A stretch of DNA of 20,930 bases from positions 1-20,930 of the IMG/VR virus record IMGVR_UViG_3300025769_001038; one strand, 5' to 3'. A program made the position numbers and the translations under genes. Below the pieces are notes generated by a model. The model was not told the origin of the DNA and did not search any database. It was given only the letters and a program-made list of their open reading frames with translations. Positions 11,182-20,533 of the stretch are shown here, piece by piece; the first letter of the stretch is position 1, and each line of letters opens with the position of its first letter. Source of the DNA: a virus.

Positions 11182-13200
11182 TCATCTTCCAAAATTGTAA
11201 TTAGGATCAGAAACAGCCTGCCTTATATCTAACAGATCTTCTTCCGAAAGTTCTTTTAACAATTTAGAAGCATTAGATACTATGATCTCTGGCATTTGCC
11301 TAGATGACGTTGTTCTTGATGCTTTTTGAAGCTGGTTATCTAAAGCAATATATTTATTAACAAGAGATGGCTTTGATGATAACTTATATAAAAGAATTGG
11401 CGCAGTCAAAATTGTTGCAGCACCAAAAAGCCCTGCGCCAGCAGCGCCCAAAAGCCCTGCTCCAGCAGCGCCAAAAGCAGCGGGAATAGCAAGGCCAGCT
11501 CCAACCTCAGCAGACCTTAGAGCAAGAGAAAAAGTTTCTCTTTTTCTTGTTTGAGACATTGCCACAACATGATTTAATAGCTTTTTAAACTCAGGCCATC
11601 TTTCGCCAAAAATAATTTTTGAGCTTTCAGAATTTTTTAAAAGTGACATTGCTCCAGAGGCTTGAGAAAAAATATTTTCTATTGGATTTGCTCTACCAAC
11701 ATCTATTGCTTCTATCATATTTTTTTCTTTTAAGTATGAGGCTCTAATAGTTTCTCTAAACTTATTAATCTCTGAGCTAACATCCATCTTCGGTCTAGTC
11801 TTTGCCTTCATAACAATACTTCTTTCTGCTAAATTTAGAAGTTTTTTTGCTTTTTCTGGATTCTTTCCAAGAAGATCTCTTCCTATATTTTGATAAATAT
11901 CTTTGTTAAACCCATTTTTTACTAAGTTTTCAATTCCTTTTTCGTCAAGAAAATCTAAACCATCAGAATATTCTTTCTGCATTCTTTGATAAATCTTTGC
12001 CATTGAAGGGTCTAATCTTCTCATCATACCTATAGTTGTTTTTCTTATATCATCGTGAAGCCCTCTTAACTGACTTCTTGCAACACCATTACCATAAGCT
12101 CCACCAGGAACCATTTTAGATATTTCGTCATTTACACGTTTTTCTAATTTTAATACGTCTTCAAGCCTAAATTTAGCAAACCTTCCAGGGACAGATCCAG
12201 ATAACTCTGAAATAAGATCATTAATTAAAGATGAAGCTCCTTCATCTAAGCTAGATGTAATAACCTTGCCCTCAAAAGGAATAACGCCAGTAGATTCGTA
12301 TTTTTTAGAAAAGTCTCGTAAAGTATTAACGATTGGCTCTAAACTTACCCAGTTTCTTGCTGACGGCAAACTACTAAGCGTATCAAGCTGACTTCCATAA
12401 ACAGTGTGCATTGCTTTATCAGCAGCAGACTTTAATCCAATAAACTCTTTCCCAAGCTCTGTTTGCGTTTTTGCAAGCCCTTGACTTGAAAAAGAAGTAA
12501 AAGCATCTAAAACTATATCTTTTTGCTTTTTTATATCTGCATCATAATACTTTGAAGAAAAAATACCCATTTCTCCAAGCTCTCTACCAATCTGAGCAAC
12601 CATTGAAGCAGATTCGGTAGCTATAGGAGACAATGAGGGGCCGCCAGACTTTTGTAAAAAGTCTTGAGCCTGCGCTAACGCTACTGGGCTATCTGGGGCA
12701 GAATCTATAATGTCTAAAACAGGTCTAAACTCTTGACCCATTTCAGATAAACTTTTGTTTGCAGACCTGTAAGCACGATATGCTCTTATGCCCTTTCCTG
12801 CTCCTAAAAATAATGTATCAAACACAGCGCCAATAGAAGCCTCTCTAGCTGCACCACCTTTCTGAAATCCTAACTGAACTTCTCTATCAGCTATTACGTC
12901 TTCAGCAACTTCTCCAGCAAAAGTACCAACAGCTCCACCAAGAACCCCTCCTATTACAGTACCAACAACTGGCACAGCAGAGCCAATAGCAGCTCCTGCC
13001 GTTGCTCCTGCAATAGCGCCACCAATATCAAGAAATTCGCCAATGCCTAAATCTTCTTTTCCTTTAATAAGGATTTGAAGGCCAGACATTGATACATCTT
13101 CATCTCTACCATCTGCTATGGCATTTAGATCATCTGTAGAAAGCTGTCTGGCGTATCTTTCAGGTATTTCCCTGATTACTTCTAATAATTTCTCTGCCAT
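11182..13200 (-). CDS. Internal virion / DNA-ejection protein, glycine-alanine hydrophobic ends (672 aa)
   Basis: GAGG upstream supports the ATG. The protein has two long Gly/Ala-rich hydrophobic stretches, residues about 57-95 (DIGGAIAGATAGAAIGSAVP and so on) and about 568-607 (GAGLAIPAAFGAAGAGLLGA and so on), flanking a charged helical middle. Paired amphiphilic glycine zippers are typical of podovirus ejection proteins that form a channel in the host envelope. It is the last gene of the leftward late operon, a usual position for the largest internal core protein. No lytic transglycosylase motif is seen. The family assignment rests on composition and context. Confidence 0.6.
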   Translation of the reverse strand: MAEKLLEVIREIPERYARQLSTDDLNAIADGRDEDVSMSGLQILIKGKEDLGIGEFLDIGGAIAGATAGAAIGSAVPVVGTVIGGVLGGAVGTFAGEVAEDVIADREVQLGFQKGGAAREASIGAVFDTLFLGAGKGIRAYRAYRSANKSLSEMGQEFRPVLDIIDSAPDSPVALAQAQDFLQKSGGPSLSPIATESASMVAQIGRELGEMGIFSSKYYDADIKKQKDIVLDAFTSFSSQGLAKTQTELGKEFIGLKSAADKAMHTVYGSQLDTLSSLPSARNWVSLEPIVNTLRDFSKKYESTGVIPFEGKVITSSLDEGASSLINDLISELSGSVPGRFAKFRLEDVLKLEKRVNDEISKMVPGGAYGNGVARSQLRGLHDDIRKTTIGMMRRLDPSMAKIYQRMQKEYSDGLDFLDEKGIENLVKNGFNKDIYQNIGRDLLGKNPEKAKKLLNLAERSIVMKAKTRPKMDVSSEINKFRETIRASYLKEKNMIEAIDVGRANPIENIFSQASGAMSLLKNSESSKIIFGERWPEFKKLLNHVVAMSQTRKRETFSLALRSAEVGAGLAIPAAFGAAGAGLLGAAGAGLFGAATILTAPILLYKLSSKPSLVNKYIALDNQLQKASRTTSSRQMPEIIVSNASKLLKELSEEDLLDIRQAVSDPNYNFGR

Positions 13201-13201
13201 T

Positions 13202-14512
13202 TTATCTGCCTCTACGAATTTCTCTTCCTAATACTCTACTTAATGCCCTTTGGTGTTCAGGATCTTCCTCATCTGACGCTTGATCATTTTCAACTTCGCT
13301 GTCTCTTAATTGACGCTGCATTTCAATCCACTCTCCAGGACTTGCTCCAGGCTGACTAAAGTAAACAGCTTGTTGCTCTAAAACAGAAAGGGCTTTTTCT
13401 GTAGCATTAGCTTTATCTCTGTACCAATTAATAATTTCTGTTTTATTAAATCCACTTGGAGCAGCAGTCGCTTGAAGAAGCTCAAGTTCTTTTTCACTTA
13501 AAGCCCCCATAGTAACTTGACTAAGTTGGTTTAAAGTAAGCTGTCCAGTGACTGTTTTTAAGAAATTTGTAGCCTGATTTAGTGGAGTTAAAAATTCTTC
13601 TAATTGTGATGTTGCTGCACCTTGTTCAACAAGACTTGCTGCGTCTCTTAAAGCAACAATCATTTTCCTAGTGTTTCCAATGTTTTCAAATGAATCTGCA
13701 GCAATTTGTGCAGATCTAGTTCCTATCCTTCTTGCTTGATAAATATCTCTTTGATGTTGCGTTTCTAAAGCAAACCCTTCATTTAAAGCATTTTGAGCTT
13801 CTTCCCCAATAAGAACATTTCCATTTATATCTTTTACTATTGGGTTTCCATCCTTAGAAGCATAATAGATAACTCCATTAGGAAGTATCTTTTGACCTCC
13901 AAATATTTCATCTGCTGATTCACCAGCTTTTAGTCTTTCTAAATTAATTCTAGCCTCTTCAAGATTTATTTCATTCATCGACTGTTGATATTCAAAATTC
14001 GTAGATTCTTGAAATCTTCTTTGTTGAGCAAGAAGCTGATTATCAAGAGAGGTTTGTTGCCTTTGCGTTGACTCTGCAATTTGTTGTTCTGCAGCATCTA
14101 TAGCTAATTGATCTATAGTTGCTTTTCTTTCTGCTTGTTCTTGTTCTTGAATAGCTTGTGTACTCATGCCGAGAATCTGAGCAGCCTGAGAACCAAGCCC
14201 AACATTTCTAAGCATCTGAACTGTATTCTGAACAGACTGAGGATCTGTTAAATCCAAACCAGACAAAGCCTCCTGGGCCTTCTCAGAAGTAGACCTCATA
14301 TCTAATCCAAGAGCAGAACCAAGACCAGTTGTAGCTCTATTAACATTACTTAAAAAGCCTGGAACCATTCCTGCAAAGGGAGCAGCATAACGACTTGTTA
14401 TATTCCGAGTCATCTCCCTAGACCTCAAAGTAGTCTCAGCCAACTCTCTTTGTTGTCTTTGCTCTGGAGTTTCCAGAATATCTCTAAACAGGGATTGAAT
14501 ATCTATGTTCAT
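13202..14512 (-). CDS. Coiled-coil internal virion protein (436 aa)
   Basis: Lies one base upstream of the 672-aa gene. Residues about 120-205 form a Gln/Glu-rich coiled coil (QEQEQAERKATIDQLAID, then EQQIAESTQRQQTSLDNQL). The C-terminal part (LEFLTPLNQATNFLKTVTGQ, LSEKELELLQATAAPSGF, TEIINWYRDKA) resembles segments I associate with podovirus internal or ejection proteins. No signal peptide. It probably packs in the capsid with the two neighbours and is ejected with the DNA. Function is inferred from context. Confidence 0.6.
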   Translation of the reverse strand: MNIDIQSLFRDILETPEQRQQRELAETTLRSREMTRNITSRYAAPFAGMVPGFLSNVNRATTGLGSALGLDMRSTSEKAQEALSGLDLTDPQSVQNTVQMLRNVGLGSQAAQILGMSTQAIQEQEQAERKATIDQLAIDAAEQQIAESTQRQQTSLDNQLLAQQRRFQESTNFEYQQSMNEINLEEARINLERLKAGESADEIFGGQKILPNGVIYYASKDGNPIVKDINGNVLIGEEAQNALNEGFALETQHQRDIYQARRIGTRSAQIAADSFENIGNTRKMIVALRDAASLVEQGAATSQLEEFLTPLNQATNFLKTVTGQLTLNQLSQVTMGALSEKELELLQATAAPSGFNKTEIINWYRDKANATEKALSVLEQQAVYFSQPGASPGEWIEMQRQLRDSEVENDQASDEEDPEHQRALSRVLGREIRRGR

Positions 14513-14539
14513 TTGCTTATCCAGTAATCTTTTAAGTTA

Positions 14540-15544
14540 TCAAGGCCTGGCAACGCCAGTCGCAAGAAGATTAAACAGCCCTGAAAGCTGTGTTTGTCTA
14601 AGAGCATTAGACAATGCCTCAAAATTAAGTTGAGCTTCAAGAGCAGATTCACCAAGTCCAGCAGTAAGTTCACCAGCACCACCTTGAAGAGCAGCTTGAA
14701 TTCTTGACATATCAGTAGCTGGAGCAAGAGATGCCAACAGTCCTTGTTGTGGCAAATAGGCAGCTCCTAACAAAGCAGGAATATTCCCTGCCATTGCCTG
14801 TTGCTGACCAAAGGCTTGTTGTAATCCAGCCAGTGTTTGTTGTGATTGTAATGCCTGTTCTGCCCTTGCTTGCTCCATAGCTGATACAGCAGATCCTGCT
14901 TGCTGTTCTTGTATAGCTTTTTCTAAAGCAAGTTGCTCTGGAGTTCCACCATATTGAGATGTTCTCACTCCCAACCTACCTTGGCCTAACAGTCTTTCTT
15001 CTAAAGCTAATCTTTGCCTTTCCCTTGAGCCTTGCTGAGCAGCTTCCAATCTATCAAAGATAGACTGCTCTCTGGCTGCTAACTGTTCTGGAGAAGCTGT
15101 TAGCTGAGCTATTCTCTGAGCCTCTAAAGCTGCTTGCTGTTCAGGCGATAAAGCCTGTCTCATTCTTTCTATATCTGAAAGCAAACCAGAAGTAATAGCC
15201 TGCTCTCCAGCACCCAAAGAATACTGCAAAGTACCATCACCAGGAGTAACTGTTCCTCCAGTAGCAGTAGTAACTGTATAAGGTTGGAACTGCATCTGTC
15301 CTAATGCAGACGAAAGAATACCTTGAGGAAAAGCAGCACCTGTGCTTGGAGCGCCTACCAAGCCCTGAAGAGCAGCTCTTTGAGCATCTTCTATATCTGA
15401 AATAGATCTTTGAGTTTGAATTGCACTTCCAGCAGCAGAAAGAAGATTTCCCAAAGAACTTCCAAATATTGGGCTATTATTTGTCCCTAAATTTCCTCCA
15501 AGATAATTATTTATGCTCGTAAGAGCATCTGTTAGCCATCCCAT
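14540..15544 (-). CDS. Gln/Ala-rich internal virion protein (334 aa)
   Basis: Begins at TAATG after a GGGGGT ribosome site. The N-terminus has a glycine-rich hydrophobic stretch (NNYLGGNLGTNN, GSSLGNLLSAAGSAI) and the rest is dominated by Gln, Ala and Leu in helical repeats (SPEQQAALEAQRIAQL, then SPEQLAAREQSIFDRLEA). This fits the smallest of a three-protein ejection set followed by two larger ones, as in P22 (gp7, gp20, gp16) and T7 (gp14, gp15, gp16). Sequence similarity to those is not evident by eye. Confidence 0.6.
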   Translation of the reverse strand: MGWLTDALTSINNYLGGNLGTNNSPIFGSSLGNLLSAAGSAIQTQRSISDIEDAQRAALQGLVGAPSTGAAFPQGILSSALGQMQFQPYTVTTATGGTVTPGDGTLQYSLGAGEQAITSGLLSDIERMRQALSPEQQAALEAQRIAQLTASPEQLAAREQSIFDRLEAAQQGSRERQRLALEERLLGQGRLGVRTSQYGGTPEQLALEKAIQEQQAGSAVSAMEQARAEQALQSQQTLAGLQQAFGQQQAMAGNIPALLGAAYLPQQGLLASLAPATDMSRIQAALQGGAGELTAGLGESALEAQLNFEALSNALRQTQLSGLFNLLATGVARP

Positions 15545-15756
15545 TAGTAAGTACCCCCATCAACTGTGGCTGTAAAAGTCCCAGTTACAGTAAGATTTAC
15601 AAAGCTAGAAGTAGAAGAATCTAGTTTAGTAGCTATAGCGGTAGCAATATTTGTAAACTCAGTATCTATTTCTGCACCCTTTACAATTTTTGCTGGGTTA
15701 CCACTAACCAACGAATCTTTAGCAGCAAAGTTTGTTGTTTTAGTGTAATTTGACAT
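15544..15756 (-). CDS. Short tail-fibre-like structural protein (70 aa)
   Basis: TAATG overlaps at both ends. The sequence NYTKTTNFAAKDSLVSGNPAK followed by IVKGAEIDTEFTNIATAIATK matches a conserved phage segment usually found at the N-terminus of tail fibres or as a stand-alone protein next to the tail nozzle. A short Thr-rich beta tail (NLTVTGTFTATVDGG) follows. It likely decorates the tail or forms the fibre attachment point. Confidence 0.7.
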   Translation of the reverse strand: MSNYTKTTNFAAKDSLVSGNPAKIVKGAEIDTEFTNIATAIATKLDSSTSSFVNLTVTGTFTATVDGGTY

Positions 15757-17285
15757 TAGACCATCCTTCCAATAAGAGCATGAATATTTATTTCTTGTAA
15801 CGCTATAGAGTTTCCACTAATAGTTGCTTCTAAACCAACAGAAACAACAGAACCAGAACCACTAGCATTTACAGATTGCCTGGTAATTAAACTACCTGAT
15901 GTTGAGTATTCTGCAGTTGTATTGTATTCAGAAATATTATATTGAGCAGAAGAATTGCCTTCTAAAGTAAATGCCTGTTTAGTATAGTCAACCGCATAAT
16001 CATAAGCCCAGTTCAAAGCAATAGTAGTATTTGCTCCATCAAACAAAGTTAATATTATTTTCTTTACAAACTTTAATTTAGAGCTATCACCAAAAGACAA
16101 GGGATGACTGAAGTAACTAACTTCATATCCTGAAGCATCATCTGCATATCCACTGTAATACCCAATACCATCAGCAAAACCAATATACAAATCGTCATTA
16201 ATTAAGCTGGCAAAAGAAAGAGGCTTTATAGAACTCCATGTAGTTGTTCTATACGAACCATCCTGAAGAGGAAACCTGGTATCAAAACAATATGTAGTAG
16301 AAAGAGAAGGAAATACAAGTAAAACAAACGCATCTTTTGAAGAAAAGTGCATTTTAATATTGCCAGTCTCTAAACTAGCTTTAGATTTAACATCATTATT
16401 TACATTTCTTGATATATCACCTATTGGAGATGATTTCTCTTGTATTGTTCTGGATAAACTCCTAACACCAGACCTGTCCAAAAAGACTAAATCTTTACCA
16501 GTCGATGCCACAGCATCTCTTTCTAAACACCCAATGTTTGAAATAGTATCTGATAAAACCATTGTCGATGGAGAATCAGCGCCAGCATAAACAACAATCG
16601 AGTCTCTTCCAAAGATAACTAAAAAATTATTATGAGCCTGTAAAGAAACAATCTCGTCATATCCATTAGGCCAGACTTTAGATATATCTATAGATCCTGA
16701 AGACCCTGAATTCCAAACAACTCCATTAAGAAGGTCAGACCAGTAAATAGTAGACTTATCATTTGTAATGTCAGCAACCCACAATCTACCAAAAGCACCC
16801 ATAACCTCATGTGCTTGAGGGGGTGTACCTGATGCGCCTGACACTAAAGACATCTTTTCAACAGCGCCAGAGGAGTTAGAGTAAACTAAAGGCTCATGTC
16901 CTCTTTGAAAGAAATAAGCTTTATCGTTAAAACTAATTATCTTCCAGTTATCATCTGAAATTGTATAAGACCCAGGAGTCTCATCAACCAATGTAGTAGT
17001 GCCTGAGAATATCTTACTGTTTCCAGCAGAGAATATCTTAGTATTGCCAGACCCATCTCTAAACTGATGAACAGCCTCAATACCAGGCGAAGACCCTAAT
17101 ACAGCACCACCATTAGTAGTTAAAAGATCATAACCACTTCTTGACGATACCCTTCCTTGCTTATCAATAACACAGTTATCTGCAACAGATGCAAAGCTAG
17201 GATCTTGAGTAATAGGAGCATCCTGAGTGTTAATCCCAGCAAAGCCTGGAGCTGCTATTGTTACTTGTTGAAGTTGCTGAGCCAT
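15756..17285 (-). CDS. Tail nozzle / tail tubular protein B-like (509 aa)
   Basis: The N-terminus PGFAGINTQDAPITQDPSFA, then NCVIDKQGRVSSRSGYDLL is the characteristic opening of podovirus nozzle proteins (T7 gp12 / P22 gp10 class): acquisition of a list of values followed by a beta-propeller-like body. Repeated beta blades (KIFSAGNSKIF, WKIISFNDKAYFFQRG, LWVADITNDKSTIYWS) fill residues 70-400, with a jelly-roll-like C-terminus. It closes the distal end of the tail tube. It follows the adaptor gene with a TAATG overlap. Confidence 0.75.
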   Translation of the reverse strand: MAQQLQQVTIAAPGFAGINTQDAPITQDPSFASVADNCVIDKQGRVSSRSGYDLLTTNGGAVLGSSPGIEAVHQFRDGSGNTKIFSAGNSKIFSGTTTLVDETPGSYTISDDNWKIISFNDKAYFFQRGHEPLVYSNSSGAVEKMSLVSGASGTPPQAHEVMGAFGRLWVADITNDKSTIYWSDLLNGVVWNSGSSGSIDISKVWPNGYDEIVSLQAHNNFLVIFGRDSIVVYAGADSPSTMVLSDTISNIGCLERDAVASTGKDLVFLDRSGVRSLSRTIQEKSSPIGDISRNVNNDVKSKASLETGNIKMHFSSKDAFVLLVFPSLSTTYCFDTRFPLQDGSYRTTTWSSIKPLSFASLINDDLYIGFADGIGYYSGYADDASGYEVSYFSHPLSFGDSSKLKFVKKIILTLFDGANTTIALNWAYDYAVDYTKQAFTLEGNSSAQYNISEYNTTAEYSTSGSLITRQSVNASGSGSVVSVGLEATISGNSIALQEINIHALIGRMV

Positions 17286-17932
17286 TATCTCACCACAAAA
17301 GTCATCTCTGTTGGATAACGATTTGCATCAAAAGCAATAGCATCTGACAAAACAGTAGAAGCTATTGCAAACTGTTCCATTGCTGTTTGACCGCCAGCTT
17401 CTCCCTTCTCCCTTAAAGCCATTGCGTAAGCTAGTTGTATTACAGGATTATAGGGAATTGATAAAACATCTGAATCAGAAGATAAATCTGCCTGCGGTAC
17501 TACAACATCAAACCTTAGACTATAAACAGCATCTGGTTGAGGAAATACTTTAATCTTTAAATCTGAATTAGAATCTGTGCCAATAAAAGTAAATACTTCT
17601 GGAGATCCAGAGACAACAGTATTGTTATAATAAACATTGTTAAAATAAGACTTACTTCTCTGATTCATAAACTTCTGAGAAGTAACATTCATTACATCTT
17701 TAATAACAGCCATATCCCCACTGTTGGTTAAGGAATACTCACTTACACCATTAGAAGTATTAATAGATATGGAATCTCTTAACGCAGTCCAGTCAAAAGA
17801 ATTTTCTATTGTCTTTTTAGCGTCATTAATCAAATCACCAATTAATGAAGAATAAGATGTTGCATTAGCTGTAGCAACGGTAGTTTCCCTTAGCCTTCTT
17901 AATACATTATTTATCAAGTTTAGATATGTCAT
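17285..17932 (-). CDS. Tail tubular protein A-like adaptor (215 aa)
   Basis: The N-terminus [20 protein letters not shown], then [22 protein letters not shown] is the helical start common to T7 gp11-like adaptors between portal and nozzle. The middle is beta-rich ([39 protein letters not shown]) and the C-terminus returns to helices ([20 protein letters not shown]). Length is close to the family's (about 200). Its start overlaps the stop of the 551-aa gene by ATGA. Confidence 0.8.
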   Translation of the reverse strand: MTYLNLINNVLRRLRETTVATANATSYSSLIGDLINDAKKTIENSFDWTALRDSISINTSNGVSEYSLTNSGDMAVIKDVMNVTSQKFMNQRSKSYFNNVYYNNTVVSGSPEVFTFIGTDSNSDLKIKVFPQPDAVYSLRFDVVVPQADLSSDSDVLSIPYNPVIQLAYAMALREKGEAGGQTAMEQFAIASTVLSDAIAFDANRYPTEMTFVVR

Positions 17933-19584
17933 CTTCTTAAACCAGAATATAAAATAGATTGAAACAATCCAGAATTAATATTGTCTAATTCAATTTGCCT
18001 TGGATCTCTTAACTCAGTTTTAAATATCTGAGATGTTTGTGGAGCCATACTTGCCATTGCTAATACCATTCCAGTTCCAGTTCCAGTTCCAGTACCAGTT
18101 CCAGTACCAGTTCCAGTACCAGTTCCAGTTCCAGTATTAGTTCCAGTATTAGTTCCAGTATTAGTTTCAGTATTAGTTCCAGTTCCAGTGCCAGTTCCAG
18201 TATTAGTTCCAGTTCCAGTGCCAGTGCCAGTTCCAGTTCCAGTGCCAGTGCCAGTTCCAGTTCCAGTGCCAGTGCCAGTTCCAGTTCCATTTCCACCATC
18301 TGGAGGCATATCATGTTCAGTAACAACATTATTCTCATCAATGCTGTATCCTTTGCCTGGAACAAAAACTACATCAGGAAATTCGTTAACATCTCCTTCG
18401 CGAACTTCTCCAGTAGTCGTGTTGGTAAATACACCATCGCCATTGTATTCCCAAATACCTTCATTACTTCCTGAAGTAGCTACTCCAGTTCCTGCGCCAG
18501 CAACATCTGTAGTAGTAGCTCCCCATTCTCCAAAAACTGTACCAGCATCATTTGAACTAACAATCTGACCTTCAGTATATGTACCAGGCACAGGGATAAA
18601 TGTTTCAACCCCACCTACTTGATGAAACATTCCATCTGATTCTTGATAAACCCAATCACCAGTTTGAGCAGTGCTTTGAACAGCCCCGCCTATATCTCCT
18701 GCTGCAGCTACTTCAGAATCACCTATTACGTCTAAAGGAGCTGTCTCAGCTTGTGTACCTACTGCTTCTGTAGTGGTTTGTGTAGGTTGTTGTGCTGTAT
18801 CTTGTGCAGAACCGCCACCTCCAGCGCCACCACCTCCAGAAACACCAGAATCAACAATAGTGACACGATCCAAAATAGCTCCACCAGCATCCATAGCTGT
18901 AGCAGGATCAAAAGTAGCACTATCAACAAAAATACCAAACTCTCCCAATACATCACCAGCATTTTCGCCATTAACATAAATACGTTGTGCAATCTCATCT
19001 ACTTGAGCTTGCGTAATAGGAACAGGAGTCTGCTCTGCTTGAGAAACAGCATCATAAAAATTCTCAGACTGAGAATCTAATTCCATATCAATTAAATCTT
19101 GTTGTGGAGACAGTAATTCGTTATCAAAGTCGCTGTTTTTAAGATCTGCAACTAATTCAGTCATTGTGTTTACACCAGCAGATCCAACTGTTTCTTTTAC
19201 TTTGTTATAGTAATCAATCATCATCTCAGGGCTTAATGACATAACACCTTCAGTATCTTGCCCTGTCTCAGTCTTGCCTGTCTCCCTCATCATATCTTCA
19301 TAGCCCTGCTGCATCACAGAGGCTTGTTGTTTAGGAGTTAAATCATCAAATTTAGGTGCGTCAGGATTTAACCCAAAAATGTCCCACTTTCTAGCTAAAT
19401 AAGAAAAAACAGCTAATATTGGATTAAACTGAAAAAAACCACCGCCAATAGTCCCTGACAATCCACCAGCAGTAGCTTCACCCAAGTATTGAGCGCCTTG
19501 TTCTATTGCACGACTACCGCCTATGTAGTTTCCTGCAGCGTCATACAGTGGGGAATCTAGCACTCCAACTGGATTTAATGGCAT
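17929..19584 (-). CDS. Large late protein with Gly-Thr repeat domain (551 aa)
   Basis: AAGGAG before the ATG gives a secure start. The N-terminal 100 residues include [20 protein letters not shown] and [20 protein letters not shown]. An acidic Gln-rich region follows, then a Gly-rich linker ([13 protein letters not shown], about residue 255) and a beta-like region with [15 protein letters not shown] and [18 protein letters not shown]. Residues about 434-505 are Gly-Thr and Asn-Thr dipeptides, before a short C-terminus. It is probably a virion-associated or lysis-linked structural protein placed between the lysis genes and the tail adaptor. Family not recognised. Repeats make its length changeable. 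Confidence 0.65.
   Translation of the reverse strand: MPLNPVGVLDSPLYDAAGNYIGGSRAIEQGAQYLGEATAGGLSGTIGGGFFQFNPILAVFSYLARKWDIFGLNPDAPKFDDLTPKQQASVMQQGYEDMMRETGKTETGQDTEGVMSLSPEMMIDYYNKVKETVGSAGVNTMTELVADLKNSDFDNELLSPQQDLIDMELDSQSENFYDAVSQAEQTPVPITQAQVDEIAQRIYVNGENAGDVLGEFGIFVDSATFDPATAMDAGGAILDRVTIVDSGVSGGGGAGGGGSAQDTAQQPTQTTTEAVGTQAETAPLDVIGDSEVAAAGDIGGAVQSTAQTGDWVYQESDGMFHQVGGVETFIPVPGTYTEGQIVSSNDAGTVFGEWGATTTDVAGAGTGVATSGSNEGIWEYNGDGVFTNTTTGEVREGDVNEFPDVVFVPGKGYSIDENNVVTEHDMPPDGGNGTGTGTGTGTGTGTGTGTGTGTGTGTGTNTGTGTGTGTNTETNTGTNTGTNTGTGTGTGTGTGTGTGTGTGTGMVLAMASMAPQTSQIFKTELRDPRQIELDNINSGLFQSILYSGLRR
18071..18286. repeat. 36-copy hexamer tandem repeat (CCAGTN family)
   Basis: Exactly 36 hexamers in register, mostly CCAGTT, CCAGTG and CCAGTA with TTAGTT variants. 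They encode Gly-Thr and Asn-Thr on the minus strand. A higher-order 24-bp unit (two CCAGTT then two CCAGTG) repeats at the right end. The hexamer period preserves frame, so copy-number change would lengthen or shorten the protein without breaking it. Confidence 0.9.
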
Positions 19585-19596
19585 GATGACTCCTTA

Positions 19597-19854
19597 CTAA
19601 TCCTGATTCCAACCAATAGCATTAAACGTAGATACAAGACTTGAAATAGCAACTTCTAGCGTAGGCCAAATGTCTTCAAAGCTAACAATACTCTTACTCA
19701 TACCAGAGTGCGCTACTTCTAAAATACCTCTAATTTGAGCTAGTTTCTGCTCACCCTTACCCTCTCCTGGTATTGCCTCTTCAATAGATTTAATTGCTGA
19801 GATCAAAACTGGCAATAACATAAGAACAGCCTTAGCTACTTGTATCCATTTCAT
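19597..19854 (-). CDS. Small membrane-anchored late protein (85 aa)
   Basis: TGGAG ribosome site and an ATGA overlap with the upstream lipoprotein. Residues about 7-22 (AKAVLMLLPVLISAIKS) form one hydrophobic helix at the N-terminus, followed by EEAIPGEGKGEQKLAQIRGI, and IWPTLEVAISSLVSTFNAIG at the C-terminus. I recall similar small phage proteins in lysis regions (hydrophobic N-terminus, GEGKG turn, WP-containing end). It could be a holin or holin-accessory protein; two amphipathic ends flank a soluble middle. Confidence 0.6.
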   Translation of the reverse strand: MKWIQVAKAVLMLLPVLISAIKSIEEAIPGEGKGEQKLAQIRGILEVAHSGMSKSIVSFEDIWPTLEVAISSLVSTFNAIGWNQD

Positions 19855-20033
19855 ATCTTACACTCCAGCGTTAATAAATATCCCTCAAAGCCATAAGGTC
19901 TTAACTTATGAGGATCTCTCTGTTTATAACCAGGTATTAAACTACACTCCGATCTTATCTGTGGTGGTAACTGTGAGCATGAGATTGGTAACAGAAATAA
20001 GCCCCAAAGCAATATTATTAACAGTCTCATCAT
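19851..20033 (-). CDS. Overlapping lipoprotein, possible o-spanin (60 aa)
   Basis: The N-terminus MMRLLIILLWGLFLLPISC is a lipoprotein signal peptide with lipobox LPISC and lipidated Cys19, followed by SQLPPQIRSECSLIPGY. The first 92 bases overlap the holin-like gene in another frame, as Rz1-type spanin genes overlap their partners. The remainder (19851-19941) has no other gene, and it ends in ATGA overlap with the 85-aa gene. It is likely an outer-membrane subunit for lysis; the matching inner-membrane spanin is not evident. The ribosome site is weak. Confidence 0.6.
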   Translation of the reverse strand: MMRLLIILLWGLFLLPISCSQLPPQIRSECSLIPGYKQRDPHKLRPYGFEGYLLTLECKI

Positions 20034-20196
20034 CTATTGCTATGTCATACCCAAAGGCTTTTAAAACGTCAAAAGCAGCCCAAATAAACGCAATTAAAAC
20101 AGTAGAAGTTATCTGCCTGGTCTTCCACTTCTTTGGATCTGCAACTACCTGACCACGCTTAAATAGAACCAATAGAGATTTAATTTTCGTCAGCAT
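19942..20196 (-). CDS. Holin-like membrane protein (84 aa)
   Basis: Starts 17 bases inside the peptidase gene. A basic N-terminus (KIKSLLVLFKRGQ, KKWKTRQ) is followed by two hydrophobic stretches: about 30-49 (STVLIAFIWAAFDVLKAFGY) and about 61-75 (NIALGLISVTNLMLTV), linked by an acidic turn (DIAIDDETVN) and ending in Asp/Lys. Size, two membrane segments and lysis context fit a holin, which forms holes in the inner membrane to release the lytic enzyme. Family not identified by motif. Confidence 0.6.
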   Translation of the reverse strand: MLTKIKSLLVLFKRGQVVADPKKWKTRQITSTVLIAFIWAAFDVLKAFGYDIAIDDETVNNIALGLISVTNLMLTVTTTDKIGV

Positions 20197-20533
20197 TTAA
20201 CTTATACCACACGCCATTTCTACCAATCTTTAACCACTTATATCGTAGCTCATCTTTTGATACCAGATAACGATATCTATTATCTAACACCCATCCATCT
20301 ACACTACAAACTAAATGATAACCACCTGTTTCAGTTTGAGCTAATACTAGATCAGCATCTATTCCTTTCTTTTCTAGCTCGTACTTACACCAGAGAGCAA
20401 AGTCTTCACAATCACCTTTTAAATCTGGCTGCCAGTGTTCGTTTTTTCCATAGTTATGGATATCTTCGACATACTTATGCCCTTTATGGGCTTCTGCCAA
20501 TACCTCTTTAAGTATGTCAACAGTCGATCCCAC
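20180..20533 (-). CDS. Transglutaminase-like cysteine peptidase (117 aa)
   Basis: A GTG start with GAGG 9 bases upstream, overlapping the lipoprotein gene by 17 bases. A catalytic triad is visible: C42 in GDCEDFALWCKYEL, H73 in GGYHLVCSVDG and D84 in WVLDNRYRYL, the order of bacterial transglutaminase-like cysteine proteinases. The protein is compact with no signal peptide. Beside a holin-like gene it may act as a peptidase in cell-wall lysis or at virion entry. No classical lysozyme or amidase is present in the window, so it is the best local candidate for a lytic enzyme, though that role is inferred. Confidence 0.75.
   Translation of the reverse strand: MGSTVDILKEVLAEAHKGHKYVEDIHNYGKNEHWQPDLKGDCEDFALWCKYELEKKGIDADLVLAQTETGGYHLVCSVDGWVLDNRYRYLVSKDELRYKWLKIGRNGVWYKLNADEN

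Noticed and set aside
14509-14727. 72-codon Leu-rich minus-strand frame
   Set aside because: A shadow in another frame of the 334-aa internal virion gene, with low-complexity Leu content.
18188-18568. Plus-strand Pro-Val repeat protein
   Set aside because: It is the complement of the hexamer array in the 551-aa minus-strand gene; no ribosome site or context supports it.
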